From contig JAVUNC010000006.1 in the NCBI GenBank assembly GCA_032173965.1, positions 21,867,870-21,931,869 on the forward strand: DNA of 64,000 nucleotides. Reading direction: 5' to 3'. How positions within the stretch are numbered: the stretch's first letter is position 1; every line of letters begins with the position of its first letter. The notes under the pieces are model-generated. The model made no database searches. It saw only the letters and a program-made list of their open reading frames with translations, and was not told where the DNA came from. Below, piece after piece: positions 35,461 through 47,883 of this stretch. This stretch comes from Sitta carolinensis. Its lineage: Eukaryota > Chordata > Aves > Passeriformes > Sittidae. The position numbers and the translations under genes are program-made.

Positions 35461-35789
35461 GCATAAGTCCTCTGAAACATGAGGTTTCAGATAATTTTGC
35501 TTTCCCTTTAAAAATTTGAGGCAGGGCTTGGCGTTCCTCCAGCTGATGTAAAATGGGAGATATCTCTCTAATTTACTCCATGGAGAATTTGACCCTTTTC
35601 CCCCCACTTTTTTTTGGAGGGGGGACTTTCGGAGTAGCAGTTTCAAAGGACAGTTTCTGATTTCGGAGAGCCTAAGTCTGTTTAGGGAAAAGGGGCATAA
35701 GCTCCTCAGATATTTAGGCACTTTTAAAGACATTTACTCTAAATCCTTACACTTGTAGGCACTCACTTTTGAAGGCTAAAGTGGCGGTG

Positions 35790-36016
35790 TGTTTTTAAAG
35801 CAATTTAGTTAAACCAGTGCAAAACTCTTTGTGGACATCATAAATCAATTTAAACCTGGCTTATACCGATTTAGCTTAGTTTAGCTACTAAGTGTCTTAA
35901 GCTAAATTGATAAGCCATTTTTAAACCCATTTAAGAATGTCTACACAGGGCTTTGTGCCAGTGAACTTAAATCAATTGAAAACCAATTTTAGCCGGTGCC
36001 ATTTTGAGTGTAGACA
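35790..36016. mobile_element. Possible old MITE or hAT-like element(s)
   Basis: TGTCTACAC at 35939-35947 and GTGTAGACA at 36008-36016 are perfect 9-bp inverted ends of a 78-bp segment. Just to the left, 'aaaccagtgcaaaactc' then GTGGACA (to 35837) looks like another diverged end, and the sequence between is rich in TTTAAACC/GGTTTAAA-like words. This resembles ancient sauropsid non-autonomous DNA transposons, but the family is not identified. Confidence 0.45.
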
Positions 36017-36698
36017 AGATTAGGCATCTTGAATGGGAATGTGTGCTGATCCCATGTTTTCCTTACAACACCTCTGATTCCCAGCACACGGGGCTGGGGC
36101 CGTGAGTGGCGTGACCAATTTTGTGCTGTGACTCTTGTGTGTGGGTTTGGCCACGCTGTAGGGGTGGCAGTGATCTGCTTGGTGGCCACAATTAAAGGTT
36201 TTGGCTTTCTGCTTGGCAAAACGTTGGTTCAGCCTCTGCCTTGCTGGGTTTTGGCTCTCCTGATGGCAGAGGGGTCAGTACTGTGCTGACCATGCCAAGG
36301 GTCTCCTGACAGGTGGGTTTGCTGCTTGCCTGGGCTCTGTGGGGCTTCCCCTGAGCAGAGTTGCCTGCACAAGGGGTTTGGTGGGCAGACAGGAGCAGGT
36401 GTTTCTTTTGGAGTGGTGAAAGTGAGGATCTTGCCTCACAAGCTCCACCTTGGTGTGGAGGATCACTAGTAGAAGACACCCCTGTGTGTTCAGAGACAGA
36501 AACAAGAGGGTGCTGGGGTCAGCTTGGCCTGGCTGCTGCAGGTCTCCTCTGGTTTGAAGTATTCAAAATGAGAAGAAGAAGGTTCTTTCTGTTCTCCTGT
36601 GAGCAGCATGGCTTGGGGATGCTTTCCCCAAGATGGTACCAAAAACCCACCAATGTGAAAACCAAGAGTGTCTTAGAATCACAAGAGAATGGTCACAG

Positions 36699-36883
36699 GA
36701 TCATAGAATCACAGAACAGTTTGGGTTGGAAGGGACTTTAAAGACCACCTGGTTCCAACCCCTGCTCTGGGCAGGGACACCTTCCACTGTCCCAGGCTAT
36801 CTCCAAGCCCTATCCAGCCTGGCCTGGAACACTGCCAGGGATCCAGGGGCAGCCACAGCTTCTCTGAGCACCCTGTGCTGGCT
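36699..36883 (-). mobile_element. CR1 LINE fragment (3' end)
   Basis: It opens with the reverse-complement terminus (tcatagaatcacagaaca, gtttgggttggaagggac), then 'ccaacccctgctctgggca', 'ccagcctggcctggaacac' and 'ccaggggcagccacagct'. Confidence 0.95.
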
Positions 36884-39745
36884 CAACCATGTCCTGCTGA
36901 TATTCCACCTGTGTGAGGTGCTCAGATACTGCAGACACCCACAGAAAGGTGTGGCAGAACTCACAGATTTTGAGCTCCAGTACTTAAATTTGAGTTTGTC
37001 CCTAGATAACTCCCTGAGCTGAATCCAGCTGGACTTCTACTCCTAAAAATGAGCAGTGCATGTTCGGGCAGGGGAGGTGTCAATAAAAACCAAGGTTCTT
37101 ATCAGCCTTGTGCCTGAATCCCTCTGGTTCAGCTCCTCTGGGGGTGGAAATTCCGTGTGACTGAGGATGCTGAGGGTGAGGTGGCTTTGGGCAGGGTGGC
37201 TGTGGCCAAGAGGACATAGGGTGAGAGGTTGTGCAGTGAGAACAGCAGTGCCCATCCCATACATCTCCAGCTCCATGTTGCTTTCAGGCGCTAAAAAAGG
37301 ATTTTTAAATACAACTGGGGTGGTTTTGTGCCTGTCACCAAACGGATTTTTTTTAATTTATTTTTTTAATTTCTAATGAACCAACCAATTTGAGAAAAAT
37401 CCTGCAAATTCTGACCAAATTCCAATCAGATTTAAACTCATGAAAAGAATTACTGCTGGTCCTACACTGGCCTGTTTTGTTCACTGCAGGTGGTGCTTTC
37501 GTGTTGTAAACAGGGTTTGTCACGTTGTCATCATGTGTTCAGTTTCTGTGTAGGTATAAACGAGCTGCTTGTCCAAATGAAAGTGAATAGAGACATTTCT
37601 AGTATCTTTCACTAAAAAAAAAAATTTAAAAAAAATCCTACATGATGGATAAAATCGATGTGATATCCTATGATGTTGAACTTTTTTATCTTTCTATCAG
37701 AGGCAATTATAGTCCTTTCCTCCTCTTAGCCTCGGCATGATAGTGGCTCTGCCACTGTCCGTGCACACATGGTGGAGAGGAGCTGCAAGTCTCCCTTGTA
37801 ATCTAACCACACACAAATTTCCAAGTGTTTTTCCGTGCCATTAATCTTAATATTGAGTGCCCTAATCTGTTTATAGCGCACAATACACGCTACCCCCTGA
37901 TAAAAATCTTTTATACATGTCTGGGCAAACAGCATGAATAAATAATAGCCAATTTCCATACTGCCAAGCGAAAAGCTACTGTAAATTTATTTTTATTTCC
38001 AGCCACACTGCATCCCTCATCGGGTGGAGTCTCCTCACCCCGGAGTGAAAGGGATCAAAGATAACATTCTTCTCTGTCTGGGTGTATTTTGTGGACCTGC
38101 CTCCAACCAAGGGATGAAAGGAACTTGCTAAACTGTTGCCATTTTGCAACATCTGCTATAATTCCCCTAAATCCAGATTTGTCTGACACAGAGAGCTCCT
38201 GTTCTTACATCATTGCCATGTGACAGTATAACACCAGTCACATCAAGCTTGAGGATTCCAGCTCCGGGCGATGATAATATGAAGAAAACCTTTTTTGCCT
38301 AGGGCAAAACACTTGTAGCAAAGTATTATTCATCTGGCCAATTTAAATCTTCTCTCAAAAAGGTACCCAGAAACATATGCAGCGTGCCTTTGTAAAAGGC
38401 TTGAGCTGCTCATAGGCAAATGACCTGAACCAAGAGTACAAAACCCAATGTCCTAATTAATTACTGCTAAGCAGCTCTGATACACAGAAAAGAAATGCTG
38501 GTACTAATCCTTAACCCTGTCCTACATTCTTAAAATAGCCAAAATATTGCTGACAGCTAGGAAAACAAAATTGCCTGTGATTTAAAGGTTTGGGACCCTG
38601 GCTTAAAAAGAAGATCAGAATAAAATATTTGAAAAGAGTGATTTTGGAGAAGTCCTGTTGCAGCACATAGCCTGGCTCCGTGGTGGCGGGGTCCCCTGTT
38701 TTGGGATGGAAACAGTGCCAAGAAAGCAAAGTCCAGCTAAAACCTCTGGGTCTGTGTCTCCCCCCTTTGCTCTGACCTGTGAGGTTCAGCTCCACGAGGT
38801 TCTGTTGTTTCTCCCCACCAGCACATTTTGTCTGAACCCCACCCTCAACTTCCAACGGGGCAAAACAACATTGAACTATGTTAAACCGATGCCATTAGCA
38901 CCCCACTTGCTGAAGAAGGCTCTTGGAGCACTTTTTGGGACTCAGTTCTTCAGTTTGAAGGCAATGATGTTGAAAACGCGATTCAGTGTCCGCTAATGAC
39001 AGCCACGTTTTCTTGCCAGGTGTTTGGGTATCACAGCTTGCTCCAGCAATGGGAAAATCCACATTTTGATAGAGTTGGTAATTATGTGTCTCCTGAAGGA
39101 GCTGTTCAGTGTTGGGCAGAAAACTAGGCTTTTTCTGGCTTGGGGAATAGTCAGGAATGAATCCATTTCGGGAAAGAAACAGAACATCAGCTGAAGTTGG
39201 CACCCAGGGGTGGAAGCTCATGAATGAAGGCTGCGCCTTTCATGGCATCAAGACATAAATTTCTCATGAAGAGAAAAGAAAATCTCTTTCTGAGGTGCAT
39301 CCCCAGCCCCTGTATGTCTAATCCTGCAAGTTGGGCTGTGATCCCGTGGGCTGTATGTGAAGTGGCCTGGTTACTCCACATGAATCACCTGGCCAGCAGG
39401 AATCGGGCACTGAATTTTTTTCATTGACAACCAGGCCAGGCCAGGAGACTCCAGTGGATTTACTGACTGGGGGGGAGCCCAAGCCATTTGCCCCTGAGTG
39501 TTTTTCTCCTGCCCACACCCATCCCTGCAGGCTGTGGCTGTCACAAAAGCCCTGGCTGAAGCTCCTGTTCCTTCTCAATAAGGTGATGCCAGCAGTGCTT
39601 TGTCACTTTGCTATTATGAGCTTAATGTCTGAGTGATATCCTCAGCTCAGTGATGGCATTGAGTGAGGAAGTGCTCATTCAGAGACCTGCATCAGCTCCA
39701 CTTTGGGGGTAATTCCCTGCCTGGTTTGGTTTCTCATGCCATGTG
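36884..39745. other. Non-coding stretch with element-like part
   Basis: No gene or named repeat. Within it, about 37490-38500 is AT-rich and repeat-free with many ATTA cores and is a weak regulatory candidate. Frames such as 38511-38855 (-) show nothing recognisable. Confidence 0.35.
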
Positions 39746-39778
39746 AAAAAAAAAAAAAAAAGAAAAAAAAAAAAAAAA
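39746..39778 (+). repeat. Poly(A) run with single G break
   Basis: About 33 bp of A interrupted once by G, lying about 75 bp upstream of a CR1 copy and not obviously connected to it. Confidence 0.95.
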
Positions 39779-39854
39779 GAGCACTGACTTTTATTTCTGC
39801 AGGTGCATTTTAGAAGCAAGTTCTTGTGGATGCTGTGAAATCCAGGGTGCCCCG

Positions 39855-40215
39855 GAGAAGAAAATATTCCAGGGAGGCCTTAGAGCCCTTTTCAATGCCT
39901 AAAGGGGCTCCAAGAGGGCTGGAGAGGGACTTTGGATAAGGCCAAAAAGTGACTGGACAAGCAGGAATGGCTTTAACTGCAGGGCAGGATTAGATGGGAT
40001 GCTGGGAAGGAATTCTTTCCTGTGAGGATGCTGAGGCCCTGGAAATATTGCCCAGACAATCTCTGGCTGTACCATCCCTGGCAGTGTCCAAAGCCAGGCT
40101 GGACCAGGCTTGGAGCAACCTGGGATAGTGGAAGGTGTCCCTGTCCATAGCACGGGGGTTAGAACAAGATGTTTTTTAAATTCCCTTCCAACCCAAACCA
40201 TTCTGGGGTTCTGTT
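39855..40215 (+). mobile_element. CR1 LINE fragment (3' end)
   Basis: Sense CR1 3' UTR from 'ccagggaggccttagagccc' through 'gagagggactttggataagg', 'ggaatggctttaactgcag', 'ggcttggagcaacctgggat', to the terminus 'caacccaaaccattctggg'. Confidence 0.95.
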
Positions 40216-42000
40216 GGACCTCTCCACACAAGCATTAAACACGTAGCTGGCTTTGCTAACCTGGGTGTGTAGGATTGGCAGGGCTCTGCAGATACCTTCC
40301 CATGGCCCTGCAGGTCACTGGGACTTCCAGCACCCCTGCATGTCCTGCAAGATTGGCTCAGACTGGAGCCTGCATTCAACAGCCTGTTGAAGAGGATATT
40401 TTTATTTTCAGAGTGGTTGCATATTATCAAGGAAAGTGCTTGTTTCTACCACTTGGATAATTGCATAACATCAGGATTTCTCTGCTCATTATTAGTATAA
40501 TTTTTTAATTATTTGCAGGAAAATAAAAGTGGTGTCTGCAGTCGTGCTCATTTCCTAGACAAACATTCTTGTTAAATCCACATCCCCCATTTTAACTTCT
40601 CTTTTTTTTTCTTTTTCTTTTCTTAAAGCACTCTTGCGATCTTCCTAAATTTGGCTGTGCCACCATTTCATTTTGCTAATACCCCTTGAAACTGTTAACA
40701 CTTTTTCCTGAATGCTTTCCTAGTGGATACGAAGCAAAAAGGAAGAAAGGCTACTGTCAAATTGATTAAGTGAAAGCTCATTAGAGAAAGTAACAAGAGG
40801 TAAAATCTGCATATGCATTGCAGAAATGTGTCTGATCTTGCTAAGTTGTGAAAAGACAAAATAAGCTCAAACCTCCTTGTGCTGTAAGTAGTTCTGGGGA
40901 GATGGGGCTGGGGATGGGAAGGGCTCCCAAATGTGTGTTGCATTAAGGATTCCTCCTTAGAAAGAGGCTGTGGAGCAGCCCCTGCTAACACCACTTCACT
41001 GAAGGGTTTGCCAGTGCCTTAACGACCAGCCCTGATTTACAGGGGGCTGTGCCTGTGCTGCAAAAATTCTCAATTCCTTGAGCCCTGACAAGCAAGACCC
41101 CGACACAAAACCCCTGAACAGCAATCCAGCAAAACCGTTTTAACAGTGGTACCTCAGAAATAAAACACAACATAAAGTCAGCAGTAATTACTGAGTGTGT
41201 TCTCAGAGCTCAAAGCCACCTTTCTATGTGCTTTTTTTTCCCCAGGTGTGGTTAGGTAAATTTTTTTTTGGCTTGGAATAGGGAAGATCTCCCTTCAGTT
41301 GTAACAAGCTAAGTGGTTGAATTATTGATGTCTGAAAATGAGCCCTATCAGCTCATCCTGGGGAGACTCAGAGGTACAGGCACAAGCTGGACATGTCCTC
41401 TGCTGGGAGCACCTTGGATGGGATCCAAGTTTGTGAGTGTGTTTCTGGGTGTTTTGTCATGATTGTGCATCACATCCACTCGGGGGCCAGGATGCTGCAG
41501 GGTCTGCAGATGGATTCCACCTTTCCCCCGTGGTTTGTCCCCCCATAACCAGGGATGTCTGGTTGCCCATGGGATGCTTCACTCCACTGCATCATTTTGG
41601 GGCATCTTTCTCAGCTGAGCACTGTGTGAAGGCTGCAGGTTAAATTTTTGCAGGTTGGTTTCTGAAAATACAGATCAAAATTCTAATGTGATTTTAAATA
41701 CAGACTGCACATCTTTTACAGGCTTTTGTGTGAGAGGCAGAAGGGGCCAACACCTAACTCTTGCTGCCTGTAGCAAAAGTGTTACTAATACCTTAAGTAA
41801 CTTCTCTCTTACACACACAGTCTAGAAGACTTCATTTCTTCTGCCTTTAAATATATGTGTATATATATATATATATATTCCCAATTAAAAGAGACCAAAG
41901 AAGAGGAATACCAAAGTACCAAGCTAAAGTAATGTGATAACTTTGAACTTAATCCATAAAAGACAGATATTTTACGGTTCAGGCTCAAACTCAAGGCAGA
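40216..42000. other. Non-coding stretch, nothing recognised
   Basis: No gene or named transposon. It includes a (TA)n microsatellite at about 41852-41879. Confidence 0.4.
41852..41879. repeat. (TA)n microsatellite
   Basis: A TA/TG alternating run of about 28 bp. Confidence 0.9.
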
Positions 42001-43080
42001 CATCTAACCTGACACGAATATGCTGTTGCGTGTGAGAGCCCTTGTTAAAAAAATAAAATAAAAATGCTGGGAATCTGCAGGCATAAGCCTGACAGTGCTA
42101 ATTTAAATAGGAAAATGTGTCTGTTTGGGAGGTAGACCACACGTCTGAAAGTTATGAAAGCAAATGCCAATAATAACCATCTAAGGCAGAGCACGTTCCT
42201 TGGAATGTGGAAATTACTGTATTACAACAAAGCTGTTGTTTCCACCAGGGTGTTTTGTAGCCTGGCTCATAATATTATGTATTTCGGCAGATCCCGGTAA
42301 TTACAAATTTAAGTCTTAAATCCTCAGCTTTTCTTTATGTTCTCAAAGTACCCCTATAGGTATCCTCACTCCAAGCTTAAATCAGACCCAAAATACAAGG
42401 TGAAATGGGGCTGGTTGAATTCCTGCACTTTATAATGATATTTATTAAGCCAGTTTTGAAGGGAAATGTTGAGCCGAGCGTTGTATTTAAATCCAATGGT
42501 ACTCCAAAGAGCTCTGGAATTGTTTAATTAAAACCAAGGTGCACATTAATAAGAAAGGATATCATTTTGTCATTTATATATAATTTCTTGATTTTGTTAG
42601 AGGAATAAAAAAATGAAGAAAGACCCCCAAAATATAAAGAGAAGGAAGGACCAGTAAGCCTGATAATAGCCCTCCATGGAGAAGAAATAAGTATACAACA
42701 GAAGAAAAGCACAGTGAGGAACATAATGTTAGTAAAACACTCTTAATGCTACACAAGCTGTAGAAAGTGCTACTTTGCATTTGGGCTGCAGCATCGTTAA
42801 CTGTGGGCAATTGAGTAAAGAGTGCACCTTTCAAACTGATTCCTTGTGCTGGAGACACAGCCACATCCAGGAGCCTACCTCATTAATATGCTATAGTGGT
42901 CAAATAGGAGATTAATAACAAAGTCACCTGCTAAACCTACAAGGAACCTGTTGATTAACAATAAGCTCCAAAAATAAGATACCAGCCTGCAAAGCAAAAT
43001 CGAGTCCAAGGGCAACAAGTGCTTCTGTAATTTATTCCTTCTTTACACAAGGGCATAAAGCTCCCTTTATAACCGTGTTT
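42001..43080. promoter_or_regulatory. Candidate conserved regulatory element cluster
   Basis: Transposon-free, AT-rich sequence with spaced cores (GGTAATTACAAATTTAAG near 42296, TTTATAATGATATTTATTAAGCC-type words near 42430, TTGTTTAATTAAAACC near 42520). It fits the look of clustered vertebrate enhancers; no conservation data are available. Confidence 0.33.
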
Positions 43081-43429
43081 TCAAGGCCCTGCTGTGAGCT
43101 GTAGGTGTGAGCTTTTCAGCTGATTTATTAATTTTAGTTTCAATCAAAGTGTCACCTGCAGACACAAAAATGTCGGCCTCACCACAGAAAATACAGGAAA
43201 AAAAAAAAGAGGGAGTGGGGGGGAAACAGAGGCAGAGGAGAGAAAGACCAAAGGTTTTATTGTGAGTAACTCTGCCAGCAATTTTAAATTTTTTTTTTTT
43301 CTCTTTTGGTTGCATGAACACTGGACGGCCTTTTCTCCACGTAGCCCAAATAATTCCCAGCCACATAATTAAAAAAAAGAAAAAAAAAGAAAAAAAAAAA
43401 AAAAAATTCCGAAATTAAACATTTTTGTC
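43081..43429. other. Non-coding stretch with A/T tracts
   Basis: It holds poly(A)-rich runs at about 43198-43208 and 43372-43406 and no gene or named transposon. Confidence 0.4.
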
Positions 43430-43680
43430 ATACTTGGAAAGTCAGCCTCAGACCCGGGCAATGGCGCTAACCCCGCGGCTGCCAAAACAATCAGCCCCTG
43501 TTGTCAGTAGGGGGACATTCTCCCCAACCAACCGCCTGAACAACAAGTCCACTGAGCAAAATGTGCAAAAAATTCTCAATTAGTTGTCTTTATTTAGTGA
43601 ACACTATGGGGTCCTCAACGGCGCTATAGAATTATGGCAGGAAAGCTGAGCTCTTCAGTGGCTTATTAGCATTCTCCGAG
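43430..43680. promoter_or_regulatory. Candidate conserved regulatory element
   Basis: Higher-complexity sequence than its neighbours, with preserved CpGs (GGCGCTAACCCCGCGGC, CTCAACGGCGCTATAG), TCAATTAGTTG and GGCTTATTAGC. A CTCF-like string TCAGTAGGGGGA lies at 43504-43515. CpG retention in a non-island context suggests constraint. This is inference. Confidence 0.4.
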
Positions 43681-44179
43681 GGTTGGAGTGCTGCTGGTGG
43701 CAGACTGGTGCCTCCAGGAGCTGGTGGTGGGACCCCGGCACTCCTTGGGTTTTGTCCTTTTGTCCTTCCCAGCCAGCAGGAAGTATGGCCCCGTGTCCAG
43801 GGTATTCTGGGATATCTTCATCTCCAGCTCATTCACCGCTGGCGGGACCGGCAGCGCCCGTGCCTTTGTCAGTGGCCCTGAGCATCCTCCCAGTGTGGGA
43901 AGCAAAACCTCTGGGTTTGCCACTGAAAAAAGCGACCAACCCACAAGCAGAAAGTGGCTTTGCTGCCTCCTCCCTCCTCTGCCCAGCAGCTTTCCCAAAT
44001 GAACATCCCCCACCAACAGGCCAGGGCCAAAGGAGCTGAATGTTATGGTGCCTTCCTCTTAAATTACCTCAGATGTTATCAACACCCCACTTCCATGCTG
44101 GAGAAAAAGAAGGCAAATAGGGGTAAATGGAAGCAGCTCCTTGTCCAATTCTTATCTTAATTTAAATGTAAAGTGAATG

Positions 44180-44224
<45 letters not shown>

Positions 44225-45889
44225 AAAGAGATGGGGAGCAAAAAAAAAAGTTGAGTAGCAAGAGCTAGAAATGTCTTTTCTGAGAAAGAGGGTATTTGCT
44301 GCTTTAGGGAAAACACTATCATTGACTAAATTAACAAGTTGTCTTATCAACTGCCATAAGCCTTGAAGTCTAATTAATTTAGTGCTGATCAATAGCCTTG
44401 AATGAAGCATTGATTTCTGCAGCTTTCCGGGGCTGCAGCAGGAACACATTCCCTGCTCCTGGCATGCTCCTCTTGTAGGAACCAGGCACCTGTGGTAGTA
44501 ACATTTATGTCCCTCTCTTCAACGTCCAGCAGGCATTTTATGAATAAATTTCCATGAGAGACTTGATTCTAAAAAAAATACTTTAACGAAAGAAAGAAAG
44601 TGGCACAACAGGGTATCCTGGGAAATCTCTCTTCTTGGAGCTATATTCTGCTATAAGGATCTCTACCTGAGAGGGAAAGGATTCAGAAGTAGATCAGGAA
44701 ATGGTGAAAAGCTTGGCAGAACTTAGAGGTATCCATGGGGTTTTCCTCATTGATGCCCACCAAAGTGTTGACTTCTTGGACATATAAATAGATTGAGCAG
44801 GAGGATCTGCTTTGTTTTCAAGGTAGAGACCTCTGAAAACAATATTAAAAACATGACAGAATCAACCCTCTACAGTCATCAGAAAAAGAGCAAAGTGACT
44901 AAACACCAACAAATGAACCTGAAGTTAATGTTGCTCAGCTGATGTGGGAATATTCAAGCTGCCATCCAGAGATGTGCCATAGGAGCCCATGAAAAACACT
45001 CCCCTGTGGACAGGGGAGATGTAGAGGGCAGTGGCTTTCTTGGGGGGGACAAGGAGGCACTAAAGGGGTGCGTGGTGCTGGTGAAAAGGCTCTCAGGAGC
45101 CCCATGAGGGTGGCTCCATGCCCGGGCTGTGACAAGATGTGCAAACCTACGACTCAGGGCCCCGCAGGTGCGGGAGGCACCGCCAGCTGCGGCTCTTTTG
45201 TGCCATCCTTGCCCCGGGTGGATGTGGGCTGCTCTTCCCCAGGGGAAGGGGCTCATTGTTAGTGTCTGCAAGCCCCGGGGAGAGTTTCCCATCTGGTGGG
45301 ATGGGGTTAAATTCTGCCCTGGGCTGCGTCCCAGCATCACCCGCTGTGGATGGCGCTCCGCCTTCGGCACCAGAGCCAGAGCGTGGGGCGTCCTTGCTCT
45401 GTCAGAATCACTCATGGCCAAATCCATCTGGATAAAATGGGGGAGAAAGACGAATTCAGAAGGTGGGAAGCATTTTGGCAGTACCAGCAGCTCTGCTGGG
45501 ATGTAAGAGAGGTCAGAATCAGGCCGTAAATGCTTACAAATTAGCTTGAATTCCAAACCTGTTCTAGCAGGAGCCAAGCATTGTGACAGGTCTGCTCCAA
45601 AACCCTTCACTTCCACCACCCTGCCTGGCTGAGGCACATCATTCTTTTTGTTTTATTACTCCACATGTTCTCCTAGGGAAAAAAACCATGCAAACCCAAA
45701 TCCTATGGAAAAAAAAATAAAAGGAAAAAAAGAGAAATGACAATAGTAAAAATTTGACACGACAGGAGAATTACATTTAACCTTTACAAAATTTGGCCCT
45801 TTTAACTCCAGGCTAAAAAAAGAAACCAAAAACCCCACCACAAAAGTCCCTCTCCTAGTCTGTTTGGGGCCTCCATGAGTTTCCATAGC
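43681..45889. other. Non-coding stretch with element-like part
   Basis: No gene is accepted. The 227-aa frame at 44954-45637 (-) has no recognisable domain and overlaps competing frames on the other strand. About 44290-44420 is element-like (GACTAAATTAAC, GTCTAATTAATTTAG, CTGATCAATAG). Confidence 0.4.
44182..44220. repeat. Poly(T) run, 39 bp
   Basis: An uninterrupted run of 39 T with no attached retroposon recognised. Confidence 0.95.
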
Positions 45890-47420
45890 ACTTTACAAAA
45901 GATCTTTATTGAAGAAAAGATTGGACAAACTTTCCTTATATGTGTGGCCCTAGTCATTAATTGCCCCTGTCTTCTTTACCAAGGCCTTATTCCTATGTAA
46001 ATACCCTTGCATAATGTTACAGGCTATTGTCAGGCCAGCGCCAGTCAGTCGCCACTTATATGCATTTTTATTTCAATCCGCTGCGCCGGAGAATGAAAAG
46101 ATGTCTGGACTTAAGCTGTTTACCAACTGGGCCAAAGCTGCAGTGTGGAAGAACTGAAGAAAGCACCAGGCAACTGCAGGAACAGGCTTGGACAATGCGA
46201 GCAGCCATTTTCAGTTGAGTTATTAACCTACCCTGAAACTCTTCTAATCTACGCCTTTTTTAAAGAACAAATGTACTGAACCAAACATGAATGAGCCAGG
46301 ACTATTAAGAGAGAAATCCTCTAAAGGACTATTGAGTGCAACATAGGTTTGTAATCATTTTGTCTCAGTTGCCTGCTACCAACATTATCAATGATGAAAA
46401 TGCTTGCTCAGTTGTGGGGGATTGTCTCGTAATTAAACGACAGCACCGTACTGTAAAAGAACATGCAGGAACACAGGAGATACCGAGGGCTTTCAAACGA
46501 GCCGCTCCCAGAAAGGACTCGGAATGGGCATGGATTACAGTCCAACTTGAAAAACTGAATTAAGGACATCAGGGTCTTCCTTTTAAAACATAAGCACCTT
46601 TTTTAAGGCTCACTGGGGAGGGAAAAGTCGCCAGAACGGGCTCCGGCAGGCAGAACGCTTGGGATGAAAAGGAGCTAAAGCACGTAGAGAGAATTTCTCC
46701 TGCTTTAGGTTGGGGAAAAAAAAGTGCGAAAATGAAAAATCAAACCCTCACATGCGCTCGCAGAAGAAGGAAAGAAGAAAACTTATAAGTTTGCTGCAGG
46801 CTACATCTTTGTAGTGCCTTAATGGCACTACAATCTACAGAGCGTAGTATTAGCCTTAAGAAACTCTTGACTATTTGCATGCATATTAGAATCCAATGAG
46901 AGCTTAATAAGTGCATATATATGACAGAGGAAACATCTCATTGCATAGTTAAAGCTACAAAAAAACATTGAGGGAGGCAAAGTCTCAAGTTAATTACCAT
47001 TACAATGCAATCAAGTACAGCAGTCATAGCTGAAATCCTTTTCTATTAAGACTGCTAGGCTCAACCTTGTCTCTGCAGGTCAGCTCCAGCACAGATAACC
47101 TTTCCAGCAGACAAATACATGTAAAATTGGCTCATCTAATTAAAAGCTCAGGGAGGTGTAGAAAAATACCAGCACATTGAGGCTGAGCAAATCACAGAGT
47201 ACCCCCTCCAGCTGGATGAAGCTACAATATGTGGCGGCTGTTTGTTCTGGAAGGAAACTGAGTCACTTACCATTTCAATAGGTTAATCAATTGACAATTA
47301 AATGGAGAAATTGGTTAACTCTGCAACAATTAACATGACACTCTATTAAGTACACTTTCTAATTGCCACAGCTGCAAGTGAAAATTAACGTCTGTGTCAA
47401 AGTGGCTGCATGAGGCTGGC
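45890..47420. promoter_or_regulatory. Strongest candidate enhancer/CNE cluster
   Basis: About 1.5 kb without transposon sequence and with dense spaced transcription-factor-like words. It holds a perfect POU octamer ATTTGCAT at 46873-46880, GGTTAATCAATTGACAATTA at 47281-47300, TTGGTTAAC and CAACAATTAACATG (47311-47336), CTAATTGCCACAGCTGC near 47360, and a 10-bp-stem hairpin at 46809-46833. CpGs survive in the low-GC background (46075-46095, 46440-46520). This is the pattern of deeply conserved non-coding elements near developmental regulators. Two short frames here (63 and 75 aa) are not convincing genes. Confidence 0.45.
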
Positions 47421-47747
47421 CTGTTCCTGGTGGTGGCAAGGTAATAAACGTAGCTTTAAAAGCCTGTTGTTCATTTCAGACCCTCAAGCACAGTGGGGAA
47501 AAGGCCCAGTGCTGAGCTCTATGGTTAGACACAGATCACCACATGGGTTTATTGAGAGTATGTGGACTCACAGGGTACTAAATACATTTGTGTGTGTGCA
47601 CACACATTCCTAGAATAATGCTTATCCATTTAAAACAAGTTTTGAAATCCACTGTAAACTTCTTGGAGTGTGACAGGTCTGTAATACACGTGTATAGTGA
47701 GCAAGGAGTGTGTGTGTGCCATTAAAGGTACATATGGAAGCAAATTT

Positions 47748-47883
47748 CCTGGAAGTTTCCCAGCCAGGTTGGATGGGGACTGGGGCAACCTGGTCCAGTG
47801 GAAGGTGTCCCTGCCCATGGCAGGGAGTGGAACTGGATGGTCTTTGTGGTCCTTTTCAACATAAACCATTCAGGGATTCTATG
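47748..47883 (+). mobile_element. CR1 LINE fragment (extreme 3' end)
   Basis: Sense CR1 end: 'ggttggatggggactgggg', 'ccagtggaaggtgtccctgc', 'ccatggcagggagtggaact', ending 'aaaccattcagggattctat'. Confidence 0.95.

Noticed and set aside
44954..45637. 227-aa minus-strand frame
   Set aside because: No recognisable domain or splice context, and a competing 125-aa frame on the + strand covers much of the same sequence. A chance frame in moderately GC-rich DNA is more likely, although it is the longest non-repeat frame.
46809..46833. microRNA precursor
   Set aside because: The stem is only 10 bp with a 5-base loop, much too short for a miRNA hairpin.
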